Part shown: positions 36,264 to 63,967 of the stretch, one piece after another
How positions within the stretch are numbered: position 1 is the first letter of the stretch
Layout of the letters: each line of letters opens with the position of its first letter
Assembly: GCA_009823395.1 (NCBI GenBank)
Contig: CM020509.1
Coordinates: forward strand, 15,217,501-15,281,500
Reading direction: 5' to 3'
DNA: 64,000 nt
From: Thamnaconus septentrionalis
Taxonomy: Eukaryota; Chordata; Actinopteri; Tetraodontiformes; Monacanthidae
Notes under the pieces: generated by a model
The model's database searches: none
Told to the model about the DNA's origin: nothing
Seen by the model: the letters and a program-made list of their open reading frames with translations, nothing else
Position numbers and translations under genes: made by a program

Positions 36264-37299
36264 GCTAAAATTGTGGGACTCCTTGAGTTTAGAGAATGCT
36301 GATATTAAGAGGTATTTCAAACAAGTGATCTTTCCTTTGATAATCTTAGCTCAATCTGTCTAGTTTAATTTTACTCTGAAGATGTTAAGAAAGGCACTGA
36401 AGTCCAGCCTTTAATGACCCAGCAATGTTAGCCTGTCTTCCACTGCCCCTAATGGTGCTGTTGAAATCACCTCTTATTAGTTTTATCCCCTCCAACCGTG
36501 TGTTCTTTTCTTCTCAGTGTCTAAAACAAACAGTAAATCACTTCTAAACCTGATCACCAATGTAAACACCAGGGGACATTACAGGCTGCTTTATATCAAT
36601 ATTTAATTTGTACTTAAACTCTTACATGCTATAGAAACACTCATCAAATTCACAGAGCATGATAATAAAACATTCTAGAGAGCACACAGATCGATTCTCA
36701 GAATTGCAACTTCTGTTCAGTAGTCAACTACATTTGGCAGACGGGGGAGGTCGCAGCTCAGAGAGGTGCAGCGGCGTCCCTGAAGCACAGGCACAAATCC
36801 TACAGGCAGCATCAAGGTGAGGCAATAAACATGCAACAAATTCTATGACGTTTCTTCCGAGAGCGAAACAATGAGGCGACACGTTGGAGCTTCCGGCAGA
36901 AACCAGACAGCTTAAAGATGGAAGGAAAGTGAGATGCGCACGGTTATTAACCAAAGTGGTGGAATGTGCTGTGTGTCACCATGTTGGCAGAGGCACTGAC
37001 TGCTTACCTGTGTTTTGATCATTGAGAGTATCTGTGGCTTTTGTCATAAAAGTGTGCAGCATTCTGAACAAGGTGTTTTCCCATCTTGCGTTTCGGCAGC
37101 TCCGATATAGATTTTTCACATAATTCAGTTGGGCTAATTTTGCATTTTGATTGCGTTTCATTGAAAGACGTCACAGCAACACTTTGAGAAAAAACTAATG
37201 GCACAACACAATATGAGGTTCACAAGTTATAGATTTGAAAACAGACGTAGAGATATGAGCAGCATCACACGGGGAAAACATTTCTCCTCTTCTCCTCCG
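36264..37299 (-). other. Convergent 3' region of gcna and cetn2
   Basis: The right part should be cetn2 3' UTR (minus strand). A minus-strand ATTAAA (TTTAAT at 36602-36607) is one candidate poly(A) signal; no canonical minus AATAAA was found nearby. No other gene was seen. Confidence 0.45.
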
Positions 37300-38460
<1,161 letters not shown>

Positions 38461-39779
38461 CGCTCGCTGAACAGATGATTTTAATGACAGGTGATGCTGA
38501 TCTAATAGCCAATCAGTGTTTTTCCTCTGAGCTTATACAGCCTCCATCTCATTCAGGGAAGATGAGATCAAAGGAAAAAATGAGCTCGCTTCGCATCCAC
38601 CGTGATGAACATGTGTTTTTTTTTATCCTGTTATTCTAAAACCGTCAGCACGAGGCGAAAAAATGATGAAAAAGAAGCGTTTTTCTCTGACCAGCGTTCG
38701 CAGTTATTATTTTTGTTCACCGACTGACGCCGAGCAGCTGGGCTGTTTGACTTGTTCACACCTCGGTGCCTGTAGAGCGGCTTCCCGCTCTGCGGCCATC
38801 GAGGAGCTCACCCGAGATTAAGGGGCGGGCAAAACTGGGATGGAAATCAAACGCACCATTCGGGCAACACGATGATTGGTTTGTAAGGATCACGGGGCGC
38901 AGGACACGACCGTCGTCGCAGGGGAGAGAGGATACCTTTTGTATTTTCCCTTCGAATTTTACAATTTGCAAACGCTCGCAGGGATTTTGGTTGTTGTGCT
39001 AATTATTGATTATTTTTTTTAAATTTTATTTTATGTCAATGCTCCTACTACGCTGCGCAATGGCGACATAACACAATATATCAACAGGGCATCTGATAAT
39101 ACGTGATAATCTTGGGGTACTAATTGAAAATGGTGGGTTGGTGTGCATGAACAATTGCATAAACCACCATATCAACATTCATTTGCTAATGTGACCAACT
39201 GACACTTCTGGGCATGACTTACTGCAGGGTAAGGGTGCTATTATTGCATCTATTTTCTTAATTCAATCCCTGTAACAACAACAATAACGGTTTGGCTATG
39301 TAGTTAGATGGGTATTTGGCTAATAGTTTTCTAAAGATATAAATAAGTACATCAACAACTTACAAAACACACACAAGTGTTCAACACGATTAATTGAGAA
39401 GTTCTTCACCGACTGTGTTGATTGGACTGGTGCCTGTCATGGGAGGGCGTGTCTGAGAGCCCAAAACATTTCCGGCGCTCACGATTCGCCGACGCCATGG
39501 CGCTCTTTGACGTAGACGGCACCCCGTTGGCTGTAGTCGAACGCCAGCCCCGAGTTTGTCTTTCGGTCGACCAATTACAGCGCTTCTTGTCACTCTGCCG
39601 ATTCGTGCGTGCGGCTCATAGTGCGACCTGAACTTGCACGCGCGTCCTACAGGTAACTAGTGAAGTGTGCTTGCTCACTAACATATAGGGAGTTAGCGCT
39701 AGCAGACGTCAAAATATATATATTTTCCTGACTTCCTGTGCGTGTCACTCCTAGTTGCCGACTCCCGGTTTCGTTCGTC
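38461..39779. promoter_or_regulatory. Divergent intergenic region between cetn2 and nsdhl
   Basis: The two genes are head to head 1.3 kb apart. Near cetn2: CCAAT at 38509-38513, a GGGGCGGG box at about 38822-38828 and ATTGG at 38875-38879. Near nsdhl: ATTGG at 39421-39425 and CCAAT at 39571-39575. These suggest two TATA-less promoters. A 69-codon open frame (39422-39631) lies in this segment but has no recognisable content. Confidence 0.5.
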
Positions 39780-41938
39780 ATGGCCACGCGCGTTCGACCG
39801 GTGAGTTAAAACGTCGTCGACTGTTGTGAGTTGACTTTTAACTCGGTCACTGGGTTTGTTAATCACCCGGTCTGTGAGCTGAAGCGTTTCTCTTTTTTTT
39901 TTTTTGTCTTCGTTTGTCACACAGAGTAACAAACGGTGTGCCGTCATCGGGGGCTCTGGTTTCCTGGGCAGACACCTGGCGGAGAAGCTGGTGGAGCGGG
40001 GATACTCGGTCTCTGTGTTTGACATCCGCCAGAGCTACGAGCTGCCCGGCGTCACCTTTCACCAGGGAGACCTGTGCGATAAGCAGGTGTGACTCCCAGA
40101 CACACTTTCATCATCTTCTTCTTTTTATTTAGTTTTTTTTGAATGGGTTGTCTCCTTTGGCTTGGTTTTGATTTGTGTTTATTGTTCATTATTATATATG
40201 TTTTTTTAATTCATTCATTCATTTATTTATTTATTTATGTTAGAAAAAGGTGCATAATGTTTTAGTCTGTATTTTGTAAATAAATGTGATTGTAAAAAAA
40301 AAAATAATTTTTCTACTTCTACTTCTACTTCTTCTTGTTCTCACACTTCAAACTTCTTCTTCCTCCTCACTTATTTTTTTTTATTTTTTATTTTATTTTT
40401 GCACGTTTTTTCTACCTAATTCCCACCACAATGGTGTTCCAGGATCTGCTGCCAGCCCTGAGGGACGTGTCTCTGGTCTTTCACTGTGCCTCACCGGCCC
40501 CAGCCAGCGACGACCGCGCACTGTTTGAGAGGGTCAACATTCAGGGCACGCGCACGGTCATTCAGGCGTGTTTGGAGGCTGGAGTGCAGGTGAGGCAACC
40601 GTCAGAGATGGGTTGCGTCTCGTTTCTTTTCTCATAGGAGTCTCAAACCAGCGGCAAGTGATTTTTACTGTTTGTCTCGGACAGAAACTGGTCCTGACCA
40701 GCAGTGCCAGCGTGGTGTTTGAAGGCAAAGATATAAAGAATGGGAAAGAGGACCTGCCTTATGCCAAGAAGCCCATCGACTACTATACAGAGACCAAGAT
40801 TGAACAGGAAAAGGTCAGAGAGCGGCGACCCTAATTAGCTTTGGCATTGTAAAGAAGTGACTTTTCTCCACCTGGTCTTGACTTTCTTTTTTCCCCCTTA
40901 TCTCTTTGTTTTAGCTGGTGCTTGAGGCCTGTGATAAAGAAAAGGGTTTTCTCACTGCTGCCATCCGGCCTCATGGCATTTTTGGCCCTCGTGACCCACA
41001 GCTAGTCCCTATTCTTGTGGACACAGCTCGCAGAGGCAAGATGAAGTTCATCATTGGGTAAGTAGAAGCAGTCCGTTCCATTTTGGTCAATGATTAAACA
41101 CTCAACCACAAACACCCACAGCGTTATATTAAGAGGTCCTTTACTATCATAATATGAAAAAAATCTGGAAATTTATCGACCATTGATTGCATAATACATC
41201 TGCAATATTGCTGTTACCCGCCAGCTATAGTATTAGTCTGACATAATACTTTTGCATGTATTTATTTTCCTAACCTGCAGTGAGAAATAGGTTTTTTAAA
41301 TGTTGCTTTCTTCAAAGAAAGATGGTTGAATTTTTCATTTAATGTTCTGTTTTATTCCAGAGACGGGACTAATCTGGTGGATTTCACCTATGTGGAGAAT
41401 GTAGTGCATGGCCACATCCTGGCTGCTGAACGTCTGAGACCAGAGTCGCCTGCATGTGGAAAAGTGAGTAGAAATAAAATGAGATGTTCAGTCACAGGAG
41501 ACACTTCAGGCTTCTAATCACATGGTTTAACTCTGTAAGGTCACTAAATTCTGAATTTTGAGTCTTTCCACATATAAAGCTCTTTCATTCACTGTGTGAT
41601 CTCAGGCCTACCATATAACCAATGACGAGCCCATTCGATTCTGGGATTTCATGTCAGAGATACTGGTTGGTCTTGGATATGCTGCCCCTCGCTACCACCT
41701 CCCCTACATGCTCATTTATGGACTCGCCCTGCTGCTCTGGCTGGTGGCCCTGATCCTGCGCCCGCTGGTTTCCTTCAAACCCACATTCACACCGATGAGA
41801 GTGGCCCTGGCCGGAACCCACCACTACTACAGCTGTGAACGGGCCAAAGAAGACCTGGCCTACAGACCGGTGGTCGGTCTGAAGGAAGGGATTGCTCGCA
41901 CGGTGCAGAGTTACCCTCATCTCAAGAAAGGCGCCTGA
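39780..41938 (+). CDS. nsdhl: Sterol-4-alpha-carboxylate 3-dehydrogenase, decarboxylating, 7 exons
   Basis: NSDHL is an ER/lipid-droplet enzyme of the sterol C4-demethylation complex: NAD(P)+-dependent oxidation of the 3-hydroxyl with loss of the C4 carboxyl. Exons: 39780-39800, 39925-40086, 40443-40589, 40685-40813, 40915-41057, 41361-41463, 41606-41938; 1038 nt, 345 residues. The Rossmann nucleotide motif GGSGFLG is at residues 16-22, a HCASPAP block follows, and the SDR catalytic Tyr144-x3-Lys148 sits in [23 protein letters not shown] is the family signature. A hydrophobic stretch near residues 268-292 is the membrane anchor, followed by [21 protein letters not shown]. The N terminus is about 28 residues shorter than in human. 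All splice joins are in frame. Confidence 0.97.
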
Positions 41939-42639
41939 TGGTGGAATGCAATGGACAAGTTAACAACAGAAGAGCAAGTGCAAAACTTTCACCACCAGGT
42001 GGCAGCAGATATTGAGTCAAGTTTATTCTTAGTCACACAATCTTTTTGTTATATTTCCCTGTGTTTGAAATGAGTACTGTGTACACTTTCTAATGCTGCT
42101 GTTTATTTCAGAATGCCTTAATACATGCAGACATTTAAAAACATTTTATTGGTACGTGCATGATTAAATGCTTTAATTTTTTTTTTTTTTTAAACAATCC
42201 ACAGTTATTTTAAAGTAACATACATCTAATGCTGCATCATACACATACTTTCAGTTTTGTATATTTATTTAATTGAACCTTTTGGCTTGTAATTGATAGG
42301 AACAGCTGAAGATAGAGATAGGAGAGGATGGAGTGAAGTGACAGGAAGCAGGACATTCTCTAGAATATTGGATGTCGTCTGAATCAGGTGAGGCAGTGGA
42401 CAGTGATGCACTTTAAACAGTGGTGAATCAGGGGTTGAACACAGTCTAGGACCATGAACATAATAAAACTGGTTTACTAAGCCTTGCTTGAAAGAGCTCG
42501 GCCCCATTCTCTTCACTGTGTCTGTGATGGAGAATAGTGATAGCAAAATCGACTAAATGTATTATAGTGCTGTAGAAGTGAGGCTGAGACGTCAACGTCA
42601 ATGGGTTTCTGTCAAAGTTGTTTCATTTCTACTGGTATC
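41939..42639 (+). other. nsdhl 3' UTR and downstream sequence
   Basis: An ATTAAA at 42163-42168 is the nearest poly(A) signal variant, about 225 nt after the stop; a T-rich run follows. Nothing else recognised. Confidence 0.5.
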
Positions 42640-42990
42640 TTAGCGTGATCCATCCATTGCTTATCGCCACTGCTTATCCTGCACTCAGCTTTATAGAGGG
42701 GCCGGATCTATTTCCAGATACGGTTGGGGGAGGGGGTGGGGGTGGCAGGGTACACCTCAGAAGCTGCCAGCGCATCGCAGGGCTGACACCAACCAGCATT
42801 CGCTCGTGAAAACAATGTCAAGTTGCTAATACATCTGGCTGGCGGGCCTTTGTACACCGGTGAAAGGAAGCGGGAATATCTGGAGGAAAACCACAAGGAC
42901 AGAATACAAACGTCACTCAGAAGGGCTTTGCTTTGGGACATAAACCCAAAACCCTCTGGCTGTGAGGTGGAACCTCGAGCTACTGCACCA
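42640..42990 (+). repeat. Diverged copy of a common fish interspersed repeat
   Basis: The segment contains, in order, the hallmarks of a widespread fish repeat: ATCCATCCATTGCTTATCGCC, GGTACACCTC, CATCGCAGGGC, GGAGGAAAACCACA and a tail ending in GAGCTACTGCACCA. The second occurrence at 62690-62850 is in the opposite orientation. I do not assign a class with confidence (LINE tail or SINE). Confidence 0.55.
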
Positions 42991-44487
42991 GGCCTGTAAT
43001 AATCCCCCACATTAAAGTTAAATGATGAAAAAGCGGATTTAGACCTAAAAGCCTAACTGGCACCATGCAACATTTAAAGACCGGCATTCAATGACATACT
43101 GGATATATGTACGTTAATAGGGAGATACATTTATTTTTTTTGGCTAATGTAGCAGGTAGCCTTGTTACTGCTCACAACTGCACTGATTAGCGATGTCAGA
43201 TCCCGTACGTCTGCCCAGTTTGACGTGTGTCCTACCACGCCCCACAACACACAAATAGACCCTGGTTACACTCATCATAACTTGAAATAATGGACTGGTC
43301 CCACTTGCAAGTACAAACACAAGGAATACATTCTTTCTTACAATTGAAAAGCTATCACTCTGTGGTCTTTATACACAAGATATTTTGCGAATTGAGGCAT
43401 TTTTGCACAGTTTTAGACTGCATATAATGGCAGAAATACTATTGAATAGGTTATTTTCATGGATGGCGCATGGACAGGAAGAATCTATCAATGACTGTTT
43501 CAATATCCAAGGCCATTTGTTTTTCAGTGTCTCCTTATTCTTTCTGGTGCCTTTCTCTGCCTGACGTTTGACAAGTTCCACCGATGACATTCCTTCCCTC
43601 CGTCGTGATACTGTGTCACCTTTTGCATTTAAAACTTCTCTTTGAATGTCTCACTCTCACATGAGTTCATCTCAATGCTATTTAATCTATTTAATGAGAC
43701 TGTCCCTGTCATGCAATAATGGGACGGGCGAATGAAACGCCTCAAAAACTTTGATATTTTTTGCGAGGGCTCCGGAGCTATAAAAGCACAGGAGGGATGA
43801 TCTCTGCGTTTTAATTAAAAAAAAAAAAATCCTCCCGGATGAGATGAAAAACACAGATTCATATACGTACTGTGGCATTTTTGGCATTCCCAGTCTTGGC
43901 GTGGTGACCGCGTGTTTGTGAATGACACTTAGCATTCATTGTTTTAATACTGCAGTCGTTGCACCCAAATGATTCACTGCCAGAGTCTACGCATTTAGGA
44001 AAGGCTGCCCGACTGGTTTGGCCGCAGGATCAAGGCTGAGAGGCCGGTGCCAATATGTTCAACTTGGGTGAAACTTTGACTCCCAGGCTTTTTGTTTTCC
44101 TGTCTCACCCTACACCCTCAACTGGCTCCTGTGTCGCATCAAGACGACTTTTTTCACATTGTGACTGAGGCCGGGCTGCGTGATTCAGTCGCCTCGTCGT
44201 GCGGCGTTCTCAAGTCTCGAGTGATGCCTGAGCTTCCGGCATTTTGCTCCCCCCGGTGAGCGTGAGAGCGGCGCTCCCACAGGAGGCTGTTGCCGAGTGT
44301 CAACCTCATTTGTATTCTCCTCGCCGGGGCCCTGAGTCGGTGTCAGCCGCTTCCCTTTTGCCTCTCGTCTCTCTCAGAATAGCGCGTCAGGCACCTGTGT
44401 GACAGGTATGTGCTTGTTTGTGTGACTCCTCTTCACCGTGCACAGGTGTAGTAAACACACAAGAGTTCTTGGCAACCTCTCACTCAC

Positions 44488-44545
<58 letters not shown>

Positions 44546-45641
44546 TCTCTCCCTCCCTCGCTCTCTCTCTTACACACTGTGGAATACGCTCACGCAGGCT
44601 GGCAAACACTGTCTGCTCCACCCCAAAGCCTCCTCCCCATGACTGGCTGGGCTTGTTGCTGCTCTCGCCCGTACCTGTTCTATTGCGCAGCGACGGAGGC
44701 ACCTGTCAGACAGAGAAAGTCTTCCACCCTGCGAACAACACAACTTGTCACAGACTCTCCACTGGACTTTGCTCAGCTGGATTTCAAGTTTTAAACCAAA
44801 GGTGGGTGGTCTTGGTCCCTTTTTATATTTTCCGCGACACAATGACTAACTTGATTACACGTTGTCTATTTCAACAGCCACTGTGACACTATTGAGTACG
44901 ATAGGCGATCTATCATGCTTGTTATGGCGTCAAAAAATTGGTTTGTCAGTATTTGCCCTCTCTGTCAGGCCGAGCTGCCTGTCCTGAATGCCATTGCTCC
45001 TTATTAATCATTTATCCTGCGTGGACTGATGGGTTAAACCCAGAATAAATATGTTCTTGTTGCCCTTGCTGTATTTGTTTTGTCACCGGAATGGAGGGCA
45101 ATGTGCTTCGGGGAGGCTCAAGTGACACACGACAGAACAAATTAATTCCTCAGGCCCCTGGAGAACTTGTTCAAGTTGTATTTGCAATTTTTTGGTAATT
45201 GGTCGGAGTCCACAGTTTTGTTTTGTTTTTTTGTTTTTCCCAAGTGAAGGAGCTCTGGTACTGGTTGGAATAACCAGCTTGGAGAAAATAGCTTGAGGTT
45301 ATTTTAAAACATTAGTGTATTTATTTATTTAGTTTATTATTACTTTGTGGTCTGTCGCAAATTTGTATCTGTTAATTAAACAATACTTGTCATTTCTTTA
45401 GTCGCTTTGTTATTTTAACACGCACACCTGAGGTTTGTATTTGAAGAATGTGTGCCAGAAATATTTATTTGAAAAGCGGCAGGACAGGATGCCCGACCTG
45501 TCAGTGGGCTGACACAGGAATTCTTGACTAAGCGCCTGCGTGGGAAGGAATTCTTCGGCGTGATGTATTTTCTGCGAGTGGCCACTTACTTTCAACACAA
45601 TTTCCCTCTCGATTTTTTCCTTTTCTCCCTCCCCCCTCCAG
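42991..45641. other. Intergenic DNA and 5' region of the znf185-type gene
   Basis: No coding exon was recognised. It contains an isolated TATAAAAG near 43779-43786 and a long (CT)n tract. The exon carrying the znf185 ATG starts with a strong pyrimidine-rich acceptor (CCCTCCAG at 45641), so at least one non-coding exon must lie upstream, perhaps ending at the donor-like AAAG|GTGGGT near 44800. Confidence 0.45.
44491..44539. repeat. (CT)n microsatellite
   Basis: About 24 uninterrupted CT units, continuing imperfectly to about 44572. Confidence 0.9.
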
Positions 45642-45674
45642 ACAGCCTGCGGTGGAAACGCAGCGAAAACAAGC

Positions 45675-60256
<14,582 letters not shown>

Positions 60257-60447
60257 TTACTGAGAATTAATCTCCGGGACCCCCCACCCCCAGACGTTTT
60301 TATCTGCCTTGTGTGTGTGTGTTTTGTTTTGTTTTGGTGGTGGAAGCTGCGTGCGCCTCATACTGTGAAGGATTATATCTGCATGGCAACAACAACATAA
60401 AAAAAAGAAGAAGAAGCTAAGAATGGAATTCAATATACAGTTAAGAC

Positions 60448-60464
60448 AATAAAATAAGTTTATT
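60448..60464. terminator. Opposed poly(A) signals of znf185 and fut11
   Basis: AATAAA on the plus strand (60448-60453) is followed 5 bp later by TTTATT (60459-60464), which is AATAAA on the minus strand. The first lies 192 nt after the znf185 stop; the second would give fut11 a 3' UTR of about 830 nt. A second plus AATAAA lies near 60529. Confidence 0.6.
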
Positions 60465-61293
60465 ACAAAATACTCATCTCCTCCTCAGTACAAAAACACG
60501 TTAAGAATGTAAAATGCTTTGTTAAGAAAAATAAACGGATCTTCCTGGCATTAAAGCGATTGTAGATTGTCGTGTAGTTTCACTCATGTTTTTTTTTTTT
60601 TAAAAATGGATAAGAAATATTGCACTTAAACGACACGTTACAACAAAATAAAGTATCTGCCGTGGACGACGCAGCAGCTGAGCCGCGGCAGTAACAGGAA
60701 TTCCGCACAGGGCAGCTGTGCAGCTGTTTTCCTGTACATTAGAAAAAGCTTCACTTCCTGCTACAGACTGTCAGATGCACAAATGCAGTTTGTGGGCGGC
60801 TGCTCGACAACACAGTTCAATCTCTCTTGGTGGGGGTGGGGTGGGGGTTGAGTCTTTATCTTTGCCACCGTCCAATGGAAACGTGCCTCAGCGGAGCCGC
60901 CGCCGCCGCCGCCGCCGCCGCAGCTGCACGCTGCTGCTGTTGGCAGCGGTGGCCGTGCCAAGATGGTGCCCCAGGTGGGGAGATAAAAGGACTTAAGTAA
61001 AGCACTACATTATTTCCCCATTACCGGGCAGAGGATAAAGGACAATGGTATTATGGCCGCTGAATATGTTATTACAGTGTTGTTATTCCAGGGCTGAGCT
61101 GCACGCGAGGGTACGAGGAGGGTTTTTTTTTTTTGGCTCAGGTGCGAACACAGCGACCCCATTTCGGCCTCCATCCCTCATTTCAACTGGGGAGGGGGGG
61201 ATCTGAACATAATACGGACCCCCCCAGTAATCTTGGACGCGCTCCAACCTCTTGCCGGACGCCTGTGTGTGTGTGTGTGTGTGCGTGCGTGTG
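60465..61293 (-). other. fut11 3' UTR region
   Basis: Sequence between the fut11 stop and its proposed poly(A) signal. It contains a (GCC)8 tract (60896-60921, GGC on the transcribed strand), G-rich runs near 60829-60850, and the start of a GT tract at about 61264. No separate gene was recognised. Confidence 0.5.
60896..60921. repeat. (GCC)n trinucleotide repeat
   Basis: Eight uninterrupted GCC units; reads as GGC on the minus strand, in the probable fut11 3' UTR. Confidence 0.9.
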
Positions 61294-61295
61294 TC
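61265..61295. repeat. (GT)n tract overlapping the fut11 stop codon
   Basis: GT units with two GC variants; on the minus strand the fut11 TGA opens a CACACGCACG run. Confidence 0.85.
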
Positions 61296-61520
61296 AGTGT
61301 TTTCCTCTGGCTCTGCTGGCGGCCATGCTCTGGATGTGGCGCCACAACAGCGACGGATCCGACTCGTTGTGTCTTATCAGCGACTCCAGCCCCTCCGCCT
61401 GGTCCAGGCTCTGCCAGTAATCCTGCGGCCACGTCTGCAGCCATCTGCGGACAGATAGCGCAAGCAGATCAGGCTCGTCGCCGAGGACGTATTAATTAGA
61501 TCGTTAACGTGACCTGATTA

Positions 61521-61605
<85 letters not shown>

Positions 61606-63399
61606 CGAACGCAGCGTGCCTGTAGTGCGGAGGGATTTTTAGCAAACCTGGCAACTCACCCGTCGTCCGCTGGCAGGTCGACCACGCGGCCGTACCCCGG
61701 GCCGGGCAGGGGACACCCCATGTGGGAGTTGTTGGCCGTCCTGGGCGGGTGAGGTGGGTTCTTCTTGGGGGATTTCCTGTGCGCTCGCTCGGCCGCCAGC
61801 CGGCCGTTCTCCCGGTCGCACACGTAGCACTCGAAGCCGTTCAGGTAGTTGGGTTTGCTCATGTCGTTGACGCCCCACTCGCGGCTCTCCAGGCCCCGCA
61901 GCAGCCGAGCGTTGGTGATGTGCTTGGGGTCCTTGAACTGGAGATACTGGCCGTACTCCTCGTCGTCCTCGTCCAGGCGCCGCAGGAAGTCGGCGAGGGC
62001 CTCCGGCGAGGGGAAGCGGTCGACCACGACCGCCGTGCGGTTGTTGGGCATCCAGTCGGCCACCGCCGGGGAGCCGCGGTAGACGGGCACGCAGCCCTGG
62101 TGCAGCGGCCGCCACAGCTTCTCCGTCATGTAGTCCGGACACAGGCCGTTCTCCAGCGCCAGGTGGAACTTGTAGCGAGCCACGAAATGCATGAACCTCT
62201 GGTCCTCGCCGGTGGCCGTGGACGTGTCCTCCAGATGCTGCGGCAGGGGTTTGTTGTTCAGACACTTGCCGTAGGAGTCCACCTGTGAAGGGGTGTGCAA
62301 CGTGTGAGTGACATGTAGGAAGAGATTAAACATACTCTTCCGCCGCCCATATAGTTGGAATCATTCCGGTCATTCCACTTTGGCTGCATCAGAGTCCCTA
62401 AATGTTATGCAGAACATTTAGACAGGTAAACATATTTTAGTCCAACTTTATGGGCGACACAATTTAACAATAATGCAGATTTTTCATAACTCATTTTGGT
62501 TGTTTGTTTGTATGTATGGTTGGTTGTTGTGTTTAGTTGGCTGTTTCTTAGTTTGTTTAGTTCATCTTTTGTGATGAAAAGCTTTCAAAAAATGCAAATA
62601 GAAAAAAACCCTCAAATTCCAAAACAATCCGTCCAAAGTCTGGATTTACATAAAAGAAATGCAGCTTATTATTGGTTTTTTAATTGGAGTTTGCAAGTTC
62701 TCCCTGTGTCAGCGTGGGTTCTCTCCGGGGTCTCCGGGTTCCTCCCACAGTCCAACAACATGCATGTGAGGTGAATATGGGAACTCTAAATTGTCCGTAG
62801 GTGTGTGTGAGTGCTTGTTGTCTTTGTTTGTCTCTATGTGGCCCTGCCATGAACTGGCCACTTATCCACTTGTCTTAAACTGCATCAATAGAACTGTGAG
62901 GAAACAAATACTAGTGTGGAAATAAATGTAATATTTACACCTGGAAACTTCAATCTATCTCAAGTGAAAGAAGTAATAAACCGGTGTGCGTATGCATGCA
63001 TGTGTCTCTGCACGGCACCTGGATGTACTTCATGAGCTCCTGCACGTATCTGTCTCTGTCCGAGGGCACGTCGCAGTGGGACTGCATGTAGAGCACCGGT
63101 GCCAGGCCTTCCCTCCTCAGCCGGTTCTTCTCGGCGAGGGGCACGGCCACGGGCGCCAGCAGGTAGTCCAGGGAGGGCAGCCACTGCAGCGTCAGAGGGT
63201 AGTCCGACTCCCGGCGGAAGGTGGCGGTGTAGTTGAACAGCCTGATGCCCGGCCCGTGCGAGAGGAGGTAGTTGTTCATGGGCGACTCCTCGTGGAACAG
63301 CGCCCAGGTCTGGTGACGGAGGCGGGGCAGGGGAGCCTCGTAGGCCCTGAAGTCTGTGCCGTAGAAGATGATGGACGCCGTGCGCTTGTACAGCTGCAC
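61294..63399 (-). CDS. fut11: Alpha-1,3-fucosyltransferase 11 / protein O-fucosyltransferase 4, last three exons (5' partial)
   Basis: This is a GT10-family fucosyltransferase of the secretory pathway; FUT10 and FUT11 have been described as protein O-fucosyltransferases acting on EMI domains. Exons (minus): 63399-63019, 62282-61660, 61444-61294; 1155 nt, 384 residues plus stop, starting in phase 0 from an acceptor (CCCGACAG). Visible family blocks: [53 protein letters not shown], the GT10 donor motif [39 protein letters not shown], and [20 protein letters not shown]. The Cys-rich and [13 protein letters not shown] tail and [12 protein letters not shown] fit FUT11 rather than FUT10. About 110 N-terminal residues, including the signal anchor, lie right of the window. 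The stop codon sits at the edge of a GT tract. Confidence 0.94.
61523..61602. repeat. (CA)40 microsatellite in a fut11 intron
   Basis: Forty uninterrupted CA units occupy over a third of the 215-nt last intron (61445-61659). Confidence 0.95.
62283..63018 (-). other. fut11 intron
   Basis: Intron of 736 nt between donor CAG|GTGCCG and acceptor CTTCACAG. It contains an interspersed repeat at about 62690-62850; no other exon was seen. Confidence 0.85.
62690..62850 (-). repeat. Interspersed fish repeat, inverse orientation to 42640-42990
   Basis: It shows the markers TTTGCAAGTTCTCCCTGTG, CGTGGGTTCTCTCCGGG, TTCCTCCCACAGTCCAA, CTCTAAATTGTCCGTAGGTG and TGTGGCCCTGCCATGAACTG in the order seen in a very common fish repeat read in reverse. 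Class not assigned with confidence. Confidence 0.65.
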
Positions 63400-63604
63400 C
63401 TGTCGGGACCAAACTGCAGATTACTCGCAGATCGTCTCTGTCAGTGTTTGTCTCTTCTATGCAGAGGTGGCAAAGTGTTCACATTCGGTGCTTAAGGAAA
63501 AAGTAAGGATGCTTACGGATAAAAGTGAAGAATATTTTTTGCAATTAATGAAACTATACATTTGTTGATAAGACAAAGTAATCTAAAATATTGCCCCTCT
63601 AAAA

Positions 63605-63700
63605 CAAGCTTGGGCAAACTACGGCCCGGGGGCCACACGCGGCCCCTTAAACTTTTTAATCCGGCCTGCTGAACTTGAAGAAATGATATTTATAGTAAGT
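63605..63700. repeat. Fragment of a dispersed DNA-transposon-like repeat
   Basis: The sequence around CTTGGGCAAACTACGGCCCG and CGCGGCCCCTTAAAC resembles the terminal part of a hAT-type repeat common in vertebrates. Only one end is visible. Confidence 0.45.
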
Positions 63701-63967
63701 AAGTCATAAAATAGCTGTATTTCATCATTTTTCAGTATTTTAAGTCATTTCAATAAAGAGCTAAATCCCGTGGGGCTTCAAAGACACTGATTTTGTCGTA
63801 ACTTTGCTTTTGTTGATTTTCAATAGACATTGAAGCACATGTTTTCTACATAATCCCATGATATATTTTATTTTCCTATGAGGTGGGTCACCAAAACACT
63901 CCATCCATCAGCTCCTGCTCCAGCCCCTCTGTCTAGAAGTTTAGAACCCCCATTGTAAACAAGCCAA

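Noticed and set aside
39422..39631. 69-codon plus-strand frame before nsdhl
   Set aside because: It sits among CCAAT boxes in the divergent promoter region, has no homology I recognise and does not splice in frame to nsdhl.
43779..43786. TATAAAAG as the znf185 promoter
   Set aside because: It is 1.9 kb from the ATG exon with no supporting motif or first exon; noted only as a possibility.
44484..44702. Minus-strand frame with Glu-Arg repeats
   Set aside because: Translation of the CT microsatellite.
61722..62288. 188-codon plus-strand frame and a 208-codon minus-strand frame
   Set aside because: Both are shadows of fut11 exon 2, which is GC-rich; only the frame with the GT10 motif is real.
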